A stretch of 64,000 bases of DNA, from assembly GCA_965115815.1 (NCBI GenBank), contig OZ220465.1:1426001-1490000 (forward strand), written 5' to 3'. The notes beneath the pieces were generated by a model. It was not told the origin of the DNA, did no database searches, and worked only from the letters and a program-made list of their open reading frames with translations. The position numbers and the translations under genes are program-made. This DNA comes from VXPW01 sp965115815. Lineage in GTDB: Bacteria; Pseudomonadota; Alphaproteobacteria; TMED109. This document shows, piece after piece, positions 25,223 through 34,531 of this stretch. The stretch's first letter is position 1. Each line of letters starts with the position of its first letter.

Positions 25223-27099
25223 TGGCCGCGGCCGCCGTGTTCCTGCCGCTGGCGGGTGCGCTCCTTGCGGTCGCCCTGCCGCGCCGGACCCCGGCGGCAG
25301 CCGGCATCGCGGCGACCTCGCTGTCCGGCCTGGCCCTCGCGGCCTCGCTCGGGGTCGTGGCCGGGCTCGGCGGGGATCCGGAACGCGTGACGCTGGCCAC
25401 ATGGATCGCGGTCGACGGGCTGGAGCTCGACTGGGCGCTCCGGATCGACCCGCTGTCGGCCCTCATGCTGGCGGTGGTCAACGCCGTGTCGGCGCTGGTG
25501 CACCTCTACGCCGTCGGCTACATGGCGGAGGATCCGCACCGGCCGCGGTTCTTTGCCTTCCTGTCCCTGTTCACGTTCGCCATGCTGCTGTTGGTCAGCG
25601 CCGACAACTTCCTCCAGCTGTTCTGCGGCTGGGAAGGAGTCGGCCTGTGCTCGTACCTGCTGATCGGCTTCTGGTACCGGCGGGCCGCCGCCAACGCCGC
25701 CGCCGTCAAGGCGTTCCTGATGAACCGGATCGGCGACGTCGGGCTGGTGCTGGCGCTGGCCGCGATCGTGCTGGCCTTCGACAGCCTGGCCTTCGATGCC
25801 GTGTTCGAAGCCGCGGGGTCGGGGCCGGCGACGCTGTTCGGCCTGCCGGCCGCGGAGATCGTCGGCGTGCTGCTCCTGATCGGCGCCATGGGAAAATCGG
25901 CGCAGATCGGTCTCCACACGTGGCTGGCGGACGCCATGGAGGGCCCGACGCCGGTGTCCGCCCTGCTGCACGCCGCCACCATGGTGACCGCCGGGGTGTT
26001 CCTGGTGGCCCGGTGCGCGCCGCTCTACGCCGACGCCCCGGTCGCGCTCGGCCTGGTCGCCGCGGTGGGCGCGGCCACGGCCCTGTTCGCGGCCACGGTC
26101 GCGCTGGCCCAGCACGACATCAAGCGGGTGGTGGCGTGGTCGACCTGCAGCCAGCTCGGCTACATGTTCCTGGCCGCCGGGGTCGCGGCGCCCGCCGCGG
26201 CGGTCTTTCACCTGCTGACCCATGCGGGGTTCAAGGCGCTGCTGTTCCTGGGCGCCGGAGCGGTGATCCATGCGTTGGCGCACGAACAGGACCTGCGCCG
26301 GATGGGCGGACTGGCGCGGAGGATGCCGCTGACGTGCGCGGGGATGGTGATCGGGAGTCTGGCGCTGTCGGGTCTGCCGCCGTTTGCCGGGTTCTGGTCG
26401 AAGGACGCCATTCTCGTGAACGCGTTCGCGGCCGGCGGGCCGGTCGCGACGGCGGGCTTCTGGGCCGGCCTGGCCGCGGCGTTCCTGACCGGCCTGTACA
26501 GCTGGCGGCTCGTGTTTCTGGCCTTTGCCGGCGAATCGAGGGCCGCGGCCGGGGTCCGGTCGGGTGCGCACGAGCCCGGCTGGACCATGCAGGTGCCGGT
26601 GCTGGTGCTCGCCGCGGCCGCGTGCGGGGCCGGCGGGTGGGCGCACGGCCTGGCCGCCGCCGACGCGCCGTACTGGCGCGGCCTGTTCCCGGCGGCGCAC
26701 GCCGTCGACGTCGCGCTCTGGGTGCCGGCGGCGCCGGCGGCCGCGGGAGCCGCCGGCCTGCTGGCGGCGTGGCTGCGGTACGGGATCCGCCCGGGTCGTC
26801 GGCGGGCGGACCGGACGACGGCGGTGGGTGCCTTCCTGGCGGCCGGCTGGCACTTCGATTCGCTCTACGACGCGCTCGTAGTGCGGCCGGTCCGGCGGGC
26901 CGGGAGGTTCCTGGCCGCATCGGTCGACCGCGGCCTCATCGATCGATACGGACCCGAGGGCATCGCGGGTCTGGCCCTGGCCGGCGCCGCCCGCGTCCGC
27001 TCCCTGCAGACCGGCCAGCTGCATCACTATGCGCTGGCGGTGGTCGTCGGGGTGGTGCTGTTCGCGGCGTGGAACCTGCTGGCGGGAGGTTCGTGGTGA
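25219..27099 (+). CDS. nuoL: NADH-quinone oxidoreductase subunit L
   Basis: NuoL is the distal antiporter-like proton pump with the long lateral helix. The 626-residue product has LLLVSADNFLQLFCGWEGVG with the key glutamate, GDVGLVLALAAI, TWLADAMEGPTPVSALLHAA with the pump lysine region upstream (GAMGKSAQIGLH), and KRVVAWSTCSQLGYMFLAAG. About 14 membrane helices are followed by the lateral helix toward the C-terminus. ATG overlaps nuoK. Confidence 0.97.
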   Translation: MMAAAAVFLPLAGALLAVALPRRTPAAAGIAATSLSGLALAASLGVVAGLGGDPERVTLATWIAVDGLELDWALRIDPLSALMLAVVNAVSALVHLYAVGYMAEDPHRPRFFAFLSLFTFAMLLLVSADNFLQLFCGWEGVGLCSYLLIGFWYRRAAANAAAVKAFLMNRIGDVGLVLALAAIVLAFDSLAFDAVFEAAGSGPATLFGLPAAEIVGVLLLIGAMGKSAQIGLHTWLADAMEGPTPVSALLHAATMVTAGVFLVARCAPLYADAPVALGLVAAVGAATALFAATVALAQHDIKRVVAWSTCSQLGYMFLAAGVAAPAAAVFHLLTHAGFKALLFLGAGAVIHALAHEQDLRRMGGLARRMPLTCAGMVIGSLALSGLPPFAGFWSKDAILVNAFAAGGPVATAGFWAGLAAAFLTGLYSWRLVFLAFAGESRAAAGVRSGAHEPGWTMQVPVLVLAAAACGAGGWAHGLAAADAPYWRGLFPAAHAVDVALWVPAAPAAAGAAGLLAAWLRYGIRPGRRRADRTTAVGAFLAAGWHFDSLYDALVVRPVRRAGRFLAASVDRGLIDRYGPEGIAGLALAGAARVRSLQTGQLHHYALAVVVGVVLFAAWNLLAGGSW

Positions 27100-28586
27100 G
27101 TACGTGGCCGATCCTGTCGATCCTCGTGTTCCTGCCGGTGGTGGGGATCGCGTTCCTGGCCCTGACCGGACGGGACGGTCCGCAGCACGCCCGCAACGCC
27201 CGCGACGTGACCCTGCTGACGTCGCTGGCCAACCTGGTCCTCGCGGTCGTCCTCGCCGTGCAGTTCGATCCCGGCCGGGCGGGGTTCCAGTTCGTCGAGT
27301 ACGCACCGTGGCTGCCCGAATTCGGAGTCGCGTACCACCTCGGGGTCGACGGCATCTCGGTGCTGTTCCTGCTGCTGACCTCGCTGCTGGTGCCGATCTG
27401 CATCGTGGCGTCCTGGACGACGGTCCAGGAGCGGGTGCGTTCCTGGATGGCGGCGTTCCTCGCCCTGCAGGCGCTCATGACCGGCGTGTTCGTCGCGCGG
27501 GACGCCCTGCTGTTCTACGTATTCTTCGAGGCGATCCTGATCCCGATGTTCCTGATCATCGGCATCTGGGGCGGCGAGCGGCGCGTGCACGCGGCCTTCA
27601 AGTTCGTGCTCTACACGCTGACCGGGTCGGTCCTGTTCCTGGTCGCGATCCTCGCGCTCGCCGGCATCGCGGGCACCACCGACATGAACCGGCTGGCCGC
27701 AACTCCGCTCGCGCTCGGCGTGCAGCGCTGGATCTGGCTCGCGATGTTCGCGTCGTTCGCGGTCAAGGTGCCGATGTGGCCCCTGCACACCTGGCTGCCC
27801 GATGCCCACGTGCAGGCGCCGACGGCCGGATCGGTCCTCCTGGCCGGCGTGCTGCTGAAGCTCGGCGGGTACGGGTTCCTGCGCTTCTCGATTCCCATGC
27901 TGCCCGGCGCCAGCGCCGAGTTCCTGCCGCTGGTCTACGGGCTGAGCGCCGTCGCGATCCTCTACACGTCGCTGGTCGCGCTCGCGCAGCGCGACATGAA
28001 GCGTCTGATCGCCTATTCGTCGGTCGCGCACATGGGGGTGGTCACGCTGGGTCTGTTCACCGCCTCGACCCGGGCGATCTCCGGCGCGGTCCTGCAGATG
28101 CTCAGCCACGGACTCGTGTCCGCCGCCCTGTTCCTGGTGGTCGGAGCGGCCTACGACCGCCGGCAGTCCCGCGCCATCGCGGACTACGGCGGCCTCGTGC
28201 ACGCGATGCCCCGGTACGCCGTCGTGTTCCTGCTGTTTGCCCTGGCGGCGGTCGGGCTGCCGGGAACCAGCGGCTTTGTCGGCGAATGGCTCGTGATCGT
28301 CGGCGTGTTTCCGGCCAGCCCCCTGGTCGCGGCCTGTGCCGCGGCGGGCATGGTACTGTCGGCCGCCTACATGCTTGGGCTGTACCGCCGGGTGGTGTTC
28401 GGAGCCGCGCCGGCCGGGCCGCCGCTCCCCGACCTCGGCCGGCGGGAGATCGGGATGTTCCTGCCGCTCGGGATCCTGGTCCTGTGGCTCGGCATCCAGC
28501 CCGGGTTCGCGCTGGACCTGGTCGAAGGTCCGGCCGCCGACCTGGCCGCCCGGCTGCGGGCGGCCCGGGCAGGGGACGGCGCGTGA
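27096..28586 (+). CDS. nuoM: NADH-quinone oxidoreductase subunit M
   Basis: NuoM is the second antiporter-like proton-pumping subunit. The 496-residue protein shows LLFYVFFEAILIPMFLIIGI with the conserved glutamate, FAVKVPMWPLHTWLPDAHVQ with the pump lysine, APTAGSVLLAGVLLKLGGYG, and AQRDMKRLIAYSSVAHMG. No ATG is available at the right place; GTG 27096 overlaps the nuoL stop (GTGA) and has GGGAGG upstream. Confidence 0.96.
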   Translation: MSTWPILSILVFLPVVGIAFLALTGRDGPQHARNARDVTLLTSLANLVLAVVLAVQFDPGRAGFQFVEYAPWLPEFGVAYHLGVDGISVLFLLLTSLLVPICIVASWTTVQERVRSWMAAFLALQALMTGVFVARDALLFYVFFEAILIPMFLIIGIWGGERRVHAAFKFVLYTLTGSVLFLVAILALAGIAGTTDMNRLAATPLALGVQRWIWLAMFASFAVKVPMWPLHTWLPDAHVQAPTAGSVLLAGVLLKLGGYGFLRFSIPMLPGASAEFLPLVYGLSAVAILYTSLVALAQRDMKRLIAYSSVAHMGVVTLGLFTASTRAISGAVLQMLSHGLVSAALFLVVGAAYDRRQSRAIADYGGLVHAMPRYAVVFLLFALAAVGLPGTSGFVGEWLVIVGVFPASPLVAACAAAGMVLSAAYMLGLYRRVVFGAAPAGPPLPDLGRREIGMFLPLGILVLWLGIQPGFALDLVEGPAADLAARLRAARAGDGA

Positions 28587-30016
28587 CGGGGCCGGCGTCG
28601 GAATGGCTCGACATCCTGCCGGAACTGCTGCTGGGGGCCGGGGCCGCGGTGCTCACCGCGGTCGGCCCGTTCGTCGCCGCCCGGCGGCAGCCGTGGCTGC
28701 ACCGCGCCGCCCTGGTCGTGCTGGCGGCCGCCCTCGTCCTGGTGCCGGTGGCCGGCGACGGCCCCGTGTTCGGCGGACTGTTCGTGGTCGACGGGTTCGG
28801 CAAGTTCATGAAGGTCCTGGTGCTCGGGGCGACCGGATGGACGCTCCTGATCGCCGCGGAGGGGCGGCCGTCGGCGAGCCTGCGCGCCTTCGAGTATCCG
28901 GTGCTGGTCCTGTTCGCCGCCCTCGGCATGCTGGCCGTGGTGTCGGCCGGCAACCTGATGAGCCTGTATCTCGGAATCGAGATGATGAGCATCCCGCTGT
29001 ACGTCCTGACCGCGCTGAAGCGCGAGTCCCGCCATGCGGGCGAGGCCGGGATCAAGTACTTCGTGCTGGGCGCCCTGGCGTCCGCGGTCCTGCTCTACGG
29101 CTGCGCCCTGTTGTACGGGTTCACCGGCACGACGGACTTCCGGACCCTGCAGGCCGCCTTGGCGGAGGCCCCGACGCTCGGGGCCACGGCCGGTCTGGTC
29201 TTCCTCGTGGCGGGCATCGCCTTCAAGCTGTCCGCGGCACCGTTTCACGTGTGGACGCCCGATGTCTACGAAGGGGCGCCGACGATGGTGACCGCCTTGC
29301 TCGCCGCCGCGCCCAAGGTGGCGGCGGCGGCCGTGCTGCTGCGCGTGCTGTTCGGTCCGTTCCTGGGCCTGGCCGACGTGTGGATGCCCCTCGTCGCCGC
29401 ACTGGCTGTCGGGTCCATGGTCCTCGGAGCGTTCGGCGCGCTGCGGCAGACGAGCCTGAAACGGCTGCTGGCCTACGGGACGATCGGCCACTCCGGCTAC
29501 CTCCTCGTCGGGGTCGCGGCGGGCACGCAGGAGGGCGTGCACGGCGTCGGCGTCTATCTCGCCGTCTACGTGGTCATGACGATCGGGGCCTTCGCGTGCC
29601 TGCTGGCGCTGCACCGCAGCCACCAGCCCTTCGAGCAGGTGGACCACCTCGCGGGCCTGGGTCGGCAGCGCCCGCTGTTCGCGCTGGCGTTCTCGGCCCT
29701 GCTGCTGTCGATGGCCGGGCTGCCGCCGCTGGCCGGGTTTCTGGCCAAGTGGTACGTGTTCCGGGCGGCGGTCGAGGCCGGCCTCCTGTGGCTGGCCGTC
29801 ATCGGCGTACTGGCCAGCGTGGTGGCGGCGGCCTACTACTTCCGGGTGGTCTACGTGCTGTACTTCGCGGACGGCGACGAGGATCTCGAGCAGCCGCCCG
29901 GGCGACGCACGGCGGGGACGGTGGCGGTCGCGTCCGGGGCGGCGCTGCTGTTCCTCCCGGCCGCGCCGGTCGTGGTCGAGGCGGCGGCGGCGGCCGCCGC
30001 CGCGCTCGGGTTCTGA
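28583..30016 (+). CDS. nuoN: NADH-quinone oxidoreductase subunit N
   Basis: NuoN is the third antiporter-like subunit, closest to the quinone end of the membrane arm. The 477-residue product has LMSLYLGIEMMSIPLYVLTA, GIKYFVLGALASAVLLYGCA, KLSAAPFHVWTPDVYEGAPT and LKRLLAYGTIGHSGYLLVG. Start is GTG 28583 overlapping the nuoM stop. It closes the 14-gene complex I cluster and is followed 7 bp later by birA, so birA is likely in the same transcript. Confidence 0.96.
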   Translation: MTGPASEWLDILPELLLGAGAAVLTAVGPFVAARRQPWLHRAALVVLAAALVLVPVAGDGPVFGGLFVVDGFGKFMKVLVLGATGWTLLIAAEGRPSASLRAFEYPVLVLFAALGMLAVVSAGNLMSLYLGIEMMSIPLYVLTALKRESRHAGEAGIKYFVLGALASAVLLYGCALLYGFTGTTDFRTLQAALAEAPTLGATAGLVFLVAGIAFKLSAAPFHVWTPDVYEGAPTMVTALLAAAPKVAAAAVLLRVLFGPFLGLADVWMPLVAALAVGSMVLGAFGALRQTSLKRLLAYGTIGHSGYLLVGVAAGTQEGVHGVGVYLAVYVVMTIGAFACLLALHRSHQPFEQVDHLAGLGRQRPLFALAFSALLLSMAGLPPLAGFLAKWYVFRAAVEAGLLWLAVIGVLASVVAAAYYFRVVYVLYFADGDEDLEQPPGRRTAGTVAVASGAALLFLPAAPVVVEAAAAAAAALGF

Positions 30017-30023
30017 GCCGGAC

Positions 30024-30743
30024 ATGGCGGCGGCGTTCCGGGTGGTGCGGCTCGATACCGTGGACAGCACCAACACCGAGGCGTGGCGGCGGGCCGGCCG
30101 CCCGGCCCGCGTCCACCTCGTCGTCTGGGCCCGGCGCCAGGAGCGGGGCCGCGGTCGCCACGGGCGGGACTGGGTATCGCCGCCCGGCAATCTCTACGCG
30201 TCGGTGGTCCGCCCCCTGGCCGCCGGCCGGCGGCCGGCCCTGGAGGCGTTCCGGGCCGGGGTGTGCCTCGCCGAAGCGGTCCGGGACACGGCCGGCGCTG
30301 CGGTGCCCGCCCGTCTCAAGTGGCCCAACGACCTGACGGTCCGGGGTCGGAAGTTCGCCGGGATCCTGGCGGAAACCGGGCCGGAGCGCGCGGCGGCGGT
30401 CGTCGGAACCGGCGTCAATCTCGTGTCGCATCCGGCCGCCCCGGAGCTGCACGCGACCGATCTGACGCGGGCCGGCGCGCCGGACGTCGGCCCGGCGCGC
30501 CTGCTGGCGGCCTATCTCGACCGCCTGGCCGCCCGGGCCGACGAGGATCCGACGCGGGTCCTCGACCGCTGGCGGGAACTGGCGCTGCCGGCCGGGACGC
30601 CGCTGCGCGTCCGGATCGGCACCCGCGAGGTGTCCGGAAGGTACGCGGACATCGACGACGAGGGAGCGCTGCTGCTGGACCTGCCGGGCGGCGGCCGCCG
30701 CCGTGTCCTCGCCGGGGACGCCTTCCCGGAGCGGCACCCCTGA
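30024..30743 (+). CDS. birA: biotin--[acetyl-CoA-carboxylase] ligase, catalytic form
   Basis: This enzyme makes biotinyl-5'-AMP and attaches biotin to carboxyl carrier proteins. The 239-residue protein has the DSTNTEAWRRAG region, the biotin-adenylate loop GRGRHGRDWVSPPGNLYAS and VPARLKWPNDLTVRGRKFAG, then the C-terminal domain after residue 190. It lacks the N-terminal helix-turn-helix of E. coli BirA, so it cannot repress biotin genes. nuoN-birA-coaX is a standard alphaproteobacterial order. Confidence 0.94.
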   Translation: MAAAFRVVRLDTVDSTNTEAWRRAGRPARVHLVVWARRQERGRGRHGRDWVSPPGNLYASVVRPLAAGRRPALEAFRAGVCLAEAVRDTAGAAVPARLKWPNDLTVRGRKFAGILAETGPERAAAVVGTGVNLVSHPAAPELHATDLTRAGAPDVGPARLLAAYLDRLAARADEDPTRVLDRWRELALPAGTPLRVRIGTREVSGRYADIDDEGALLLDLPGGGRRRVLAGDAFPERHP

Positions 30744-31531
30744 TGGGATCGCAGCTGCTGGCGGTGGACGTCGGCAACACCAACACGGTGTTCGCCGTGT
30801 TCGAGGGCGAGCGCCTGCTCGTGTCGTGGCGGCTGGCCACGTCGGTCGACCGCACGGCCGACGAGTACGCGGCCGTGCTGTCCCAGCTGATGCTGCTGGA
30901 CGGACACCGTCCCGAGACCATCGGCGCGGTCGTGATCTCGACCGTGGTGCCGGCGTCGCTGTTCGAGCTTCGGCTGCTCGCGGATCGGGTGTTCGGCTGC
31001 CGGGCCGCGGTCGTGGGCGACGGGCTGGACCTCGGCATCGAGGTCAACCTGGCCAGTCCCCAGGAGGTGGGCGCGGACCGTCTGGTCAATGCCGTGGGGG
31101 CGTACCGGCGGTACGGCGGCGCGGCCATCGTGGTCGATTTCGGAACCGCGACCACGTTCGACGTGGTGGGACCGGCCGGCGCGTACGAGGGCGGCGTGAT
31201 CGCGCCCGGCGTCAACCTGTCCCTGGAGGCCCTGCATGCGGAGGCCGCCCGGCTGCCGCGCATCGCCATCGGCCGCCCCGCGAGCGTGATCGGCCGGGAT
31301 ACGGTGGCGGCCATGCGGTCGGGCATCTACTGGGGCTATGTCGGTCTGATCGAGGGTTTGATCGCCCGGATCCGGGCCGAGGGCGGCCGGGAGTCCCTGC
31401 AGGTGGTGGCCACCGGCGGTCTGGCCGACCTGTTCGCCCAGGCGACGCCGGTGATCGGCACCGTGGATTCCAATCTCACCCTGTACGGACTGTGCTTCGT
31501 CCACCGCCACAACCTGGGGGACGGCCGGTGA
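30743..31531 (+). CDS. coaX: type III pantothenate kinase
   Basis: CoaX phosphorylates pantothenate in the first step of CoA synthesis, using an ASKHA fold. The 262-residue product contains LAVDVGNTNTVFAVFEGERL (phosphate loop 1), GADRLVNAVGAYRRYGGAA, IVVDFGTATTFDVVGPAGAY and YEGGVIAPGVNLSLEALHAE with the dimer and substrate residues, and VVATGGLADLFA. ATG overlaps the birA stop by one base. Intact. Confidence 0.96.
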   Translation: MGSQLLAVDVGNTNTVFAVFEGERLLVSWRLATSVDRTADEYAAVLSQLMLLDGHRPETIGAVVISTVVPASLFELRLLADRVFGCRAAVVGDGLDLGIEVNLASPQEVGADRLVNAVGAYRRYGGAAIVVDFGTATTFDVVGPAGAYEGGVIAPGVNLSLEALHAEAARLPRIAIGRPASVIGRDTVAAMRSGIYWGYVGLIEGLIARIRAEGGRESLQVVATGGLADLFAQATPVIGTVDSNLTLYGLCFVHRHNLGDGR

Positions 31532-33222
31532 ACGGCCTGCCGGTTCCGGGGCCGGACGAACTGCTGTTCGTGCCGCTTGGCGGATCCGGGGAGATCGGCA
31601 TGAACCTGAACCTCTACGGGTGCGACGGCCGATGGGTCATGATCGACTGCGGCGTGTCGTTCCGGGACGAGCGGATGCCGGGCGGGGTGGTCGTGATGCC
31701 GGACATCCGGGCGCTCGAGGGCGCGGAGGATCGCCTCGAGGGCCTCGTCGTGACGCATGCGCACGAAGACCACCACGGCGCGGTCGGCCATCTGTGGCGG
31801 CGGCTGCGGTGTCCCGTGCTCGCCACCCCGTTCGCCGCCGCGCTCCTCCGCGACAAGCTCTCGGACGCCGGCCTGCTGGACGAGGTTCCCGTCGACCCGG
31901 TCGCCCCCGGCGATTCGCGCCGACTCGGCCGCTTCCGCGTGGAGTACGTGCCCATCACCCACTCGATTCCCGAATCGCACGCGATCGCGCTGACGACCCC
32001 GGCCGGCGTCGTGCTGCACACCGGCGACTGGAAGCTGGATCCGCAGCCGGGCGTGGGGCCGACGACCGACGAGGTCCGGCTGCGGCAGCTGGGCGAGGCC
32101 GGGGTGCTGGCCCTGACCTGCGATTCCACCAACGCCCTGGTCGCGGGTGAGGCCGGGTCGGAGGGGGGCATCGCGGCCGCGCTGGCCCCCTTGGTGGAGG
32201 GGCAGGAGGGGCTGGTGGCGGTGGCCACGTTCGCGTCCAACGTGGCGCGGCTGCGCACCGTGGCGGAGGTGGCGCGGAGCTGCGGCCGGCGGATGGCGCT
32301 CGTCGGACGCTCGCTGTGGCGCTTCACGCAGGCCGCGCGGCAGGCCGGATACCTCGACGGCGTGCCGGACTTCGTGGACGAGGCGGCGATCCGGTCGCAT
32401 CCGCGCCGCGGCCTGCTGGTCGTGTGCACCGGTTCCCAAGGCGAGCCCCGCGCGGCCCTGTCCCGGATCCTCGCCCGGCGCCACCGCGCGCTGCGCTTCG
32501 AGCCGGGGGACCGCGTGATCTTCTCCTCCCGGGTGATTCCCGGGAACGAGATGGCCGTCCGGCGGATCTGGAACGGCCTGATCGAGCTCGGGTGCGACGT
32601 CGTCACGCCGGATCAGGCGCCGATCCACGTGTCGGGGCATCCGGCGCGGGACGAGCTCGAGCGCATGTACAGCTGGATCCGGCCGCGGATTGCGCTCCCG
32701 GTCCACGGCGAGCCGCTTCATATCCGCGCCCACGCCCGCCTGGCCCGGTCGCTGCAGGTGCCGGAGGTCTGCGAGCCGCGCAACGGCCGGGTGATTCGCC
32801 TGGCGCCCGGCGCCGCGGCGGACATCGGCCGGGTGGCCTCCGGCCGACTGGTCCTGGACGGCCCGCAGGTCGTCCCGCTCGACGCCGGGTACCTCGAGGA
32901 CCGCCGGCGGATGGCCCTCCACGGTGCGGTCACGGTGACGCTGGTTGCGGCCGGTCCGGAGGATGCGGATCCGGAGATCCGGGTAACGTGGCACGGGCTG
33001 GACCCCTCCGGCACCGGCGCGGAGGCGGACATCGAGGGGGTCGTGCGCGAGATCTGGCGGGAGCTGGTGCGCGACCGGGAGCGGGCGGACGGCGCGGCGC
33101 GGCCGCGGCTGGCGCGGGCGGTCCGGCGCGTATGCCGCCGGGCGCAGCTGGGCCGGCCGGCGGTCGCCGTGGAACTGATCCGGCCGGCGAAAGGAACGGG
33201 CCATGCCGCCGATTCCGGGTGA
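31528..33222 (+). CDS. rnj: ribonuclease J
   Basis: RNase J is a metallo-beta-lactamase/beta-CASP nuclease with endo- and 5'-exonuclease activity in rRNA and mRNA processing. The 564-residue product has LGGSGEIGMNLNLY, the zinc motif THAHEDHHGAVGHL, ITHSIPESHA, HTGDWKLDP, the beta-CASP segment LVVCTGSQGEPRAALSRIL, and ALPVHGEPLHIRAHARLA. GTG 31528 overlaps the coaX stop. The birA-coaX-rnj-epimerase string is characteristic of alphaproteobacteria. Confidence 0.95.
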   Translation: MNGLPVPGPDELLFVPLGGSGEIGMNLNLYGCDGRWVMIDCGVSFRDERMPGGVVVMPDIRALEGAEDRLEGLVVTHAHEDHHGAVGHLWRRLRCPVLATPFAAALLRDKLSDAGLLDEVPVDPVAPGDSRRLGRFRVEYVPITHSIPESHAIALTTPAGVVLHTGDWKLDPQPGVGPTTDEVRLRQLGEAGVLALTCDSTNALVAGEAGSEGGIAAALAPLVEGQEGLVAVATFASNVARLRTVAEVARSCGRRMALVGRSLWRFTQAARQAGYLDGVPDFVDEAAIRSHPRRGLLVVCTGSQGEPRAALSRILARRHRALRFEPGDRVIFSSRVIPGNEMAVRRIWNGLIELGCDVVTPDQAPIHVSGHPARDELERMYSWIRPRIALPVHGEPLHIRAHARLARSLQVPEVCEPRNGRVIRLAPGAAADIGRVASGRLVLDGPQVVPLDAGYLEDRRRMALHGAVTVTLVAAGPEDADPEIRVTWHGLDPSGTGAEADIEGVVREIWRELVRDRERADGAARPRLARAVRRVCRRAQLGRPAVAVELIRPAKGTGHAADSG

Positions 33223-33616
33223 ACTCAACCACGTGGCGATCGTGGTTCCCGACCTCGACGCCGCGGCCCGGCGCTGGCGGGACCTGTTCGGGGCCCGGGT
33301 CTCGGCGCCGCGGCCGCTGCCCGAGCACGGGGTGACCACGGTGTTCGTCGCGCTCCCCGGCGCGCGCATCGAGCTGCTGCATCCGCTGGGCGCCGAATCG
33401 CCGGTCGCGTCGTTTCTCGAACGCAACCCGGCCGGCGGCATCCACCATCTCTGCTTCGACGTGGACGACCTCGAGGCGGCCCGCGACCGGCTGGTGGCGG
33501 CCGGCGCCCGGGTGCTCGGCGACGGTCGGCCCCGGCCCGGCGCGCACGGGAAACCGGTCCTGTTCCTGCACCCGAAGGACTTCGACGGAACCCTCCTCGA
33601 ACTGGAGCAGCGCTGA
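33203..33616 (+). CDS. mce: methylmalonyl-CoA epimerase
   Basis: This enzyme interconverts (2R)- and (2S)-methylmalonyl-CoA in propionate metabolism. The 137-residue VOC-fold protein has the metal ligands in ELNHVAIVVPDLD (His), GGIHHLCFDVDDLEAARDRL (His), and GTLLELEQ (Glu), with LHPLGAESPVASFLER in between. It overlaps the end of rnj by 20 bases and abuts the DUF1467 gene. Methylmalonyl-CoA mutase is not in the window. Confidence 0.93.
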   Translation: MPPIPGELNHVAIVVPDLDAAARRWRDLFGARVSAPRPLPEHGVTTVFVALPGARIELLHPLGAESPVASFLERNPAGGIHHLCFDVDDLEAARDRLVAAGARVLGDGRPRPGAHGKPVLFLHPKDFDGTLLELEQR

Positions 33617-33888
33617 TGTCCGGGCTCGGCCTGGTGGTGGTGTTCTCCATCGTGTGGTGGCTGCTGTTCTTCATGCTGCTCCCGGTCGGTCTGGAGCCGT
33701 CGCGGACCCGGGGTTCGAGGCCGGACGCCGGCACTCCGGCGCGGCCGATGCTGGTCCGCAAGGCGCTGGCGGCCACGGGCGGGGCGGTCGTCGTGACCGC
33801 GGTCCTGCACGTGGCGGCGCTGCACGGGTGGATTTCGCTCTGGTCGCTGCTCGGGACCGGCACGCCGGCGGCCCCGGGCGCCGCCTGA
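33616..33888 (+). CDS. DUF1467 family membrane protein
   Basis: A 90-residue protein with two predicted membrane helices, about residues 5-25 (LVVVFSIVWWLLFFMLLPVG) and 50-75, separated by a short polar loop with PARPMLVRKALAA. The function of this family is unknown; it is conserved in alphaproteobacteria at this spot after methylmalonyl-CoA epimerase. The usual next genes there (proS, lolC) are not present; ilvN follows after an 81-bp gap. Confidence 0.85.
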   Translation: MSGLGLVVVFSIVWWLLFFMLLPVGLEPSRTRGSRPDAGTPARPMLVRKALAATGGAVVVTAVLHVAALHGWISLWSLLGTGTPAAPGAA

Positions 33889-33969
33889 CCGTGCGCGGCG
33901 CCGGCTTCCGCCGGTCCGGCGCGTTCGCTACAGTCCGCCGGGCGGTCGGCCCCCGGGGAAACGGAACCG

Positions 33970-34476
33970 ATGGACGCAGCCACGGAAACCCACGTGCTCT
34001 CGGTGCTCGTCGACAACGAGTTCGGCGTGCTCGCGCGCGTGGTCGGGCTGTTTTCGGCCCGCGGCTACAACATCGAAAGCCTGACCGTGGCCGAGGTCGA
34101 CCGGGACCGGAACGTGTCCCGGATCACGGTGGTGACGACCGGCACGCCGATGACGGTCGAGCAGATCCGCAGCCAGATCGGCCGCATCGTCCCGGTGCAC
34201 GAAGTCGTCGACCTCACGCTGGAGGGGCCCTTCGTCGCGCGCGACCTGTTGCTGGTCAAGGTGCAGGGACGCGGCGAGAAGCGCGTGGAGGCGCTGCGCA
34301 TCGCGGACATCTTCCGGGCCCGCGTGGTGGACAGCACCATCCGTTCGTTCATCTTCGAACTGACCGGGTCCGCCGGCAAGCTCGACGCCTTCCTGGACCT
34401 GATGCGGCCGCTCGGCCTGGCCGAAGCGGCCCGCACCGGCGCCGTCGCGCTCGCGCGCGGCGACCGGGCTTCCTGA
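33970..34476 (+). CDS. ilvN: acetolactate synthase small (regulatory) subunit
   Basis: This subunit activates acetohydroxyacid synthase and gives valine feedback inhibition. The 168-residue protein has an N-terminal ACT domain (THVLSVLVDNEFGVLARVVG, FSARGYNIESLTVAEVDRD) and a C-terminal ACT-like half with VEALRIADIFRARVVDSTIR. Length is typical of the IlvH/IlvN class. The catalytic partner ilvB, normally directly upstream, is not here; the gene begins after the DUF1467 gene with its own short leader. ilvC follows at 55 bp. Confidence 0.96.
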   Translation: MDAATETHVLSVLVDNEFGVLARVVGLFSARGYNIESLTVAEVDRDRNVSRITVVTTGTPMTVEQIRSQIGRIVPVHEVVDLTLEGPFVARDLLLVKVQGRGEKRVEALRIADIFRARVVDSTIRSFIFELTGSAGKLDAFLDLMRPLGLAEAARTGAVALARGDRAS

Positions 34477-34531
34477 CCGGCCGCGCCCGCCGCTCCGCGG
34501 TCCGGCCCACCCCTACCATAGGAGATGCTTC

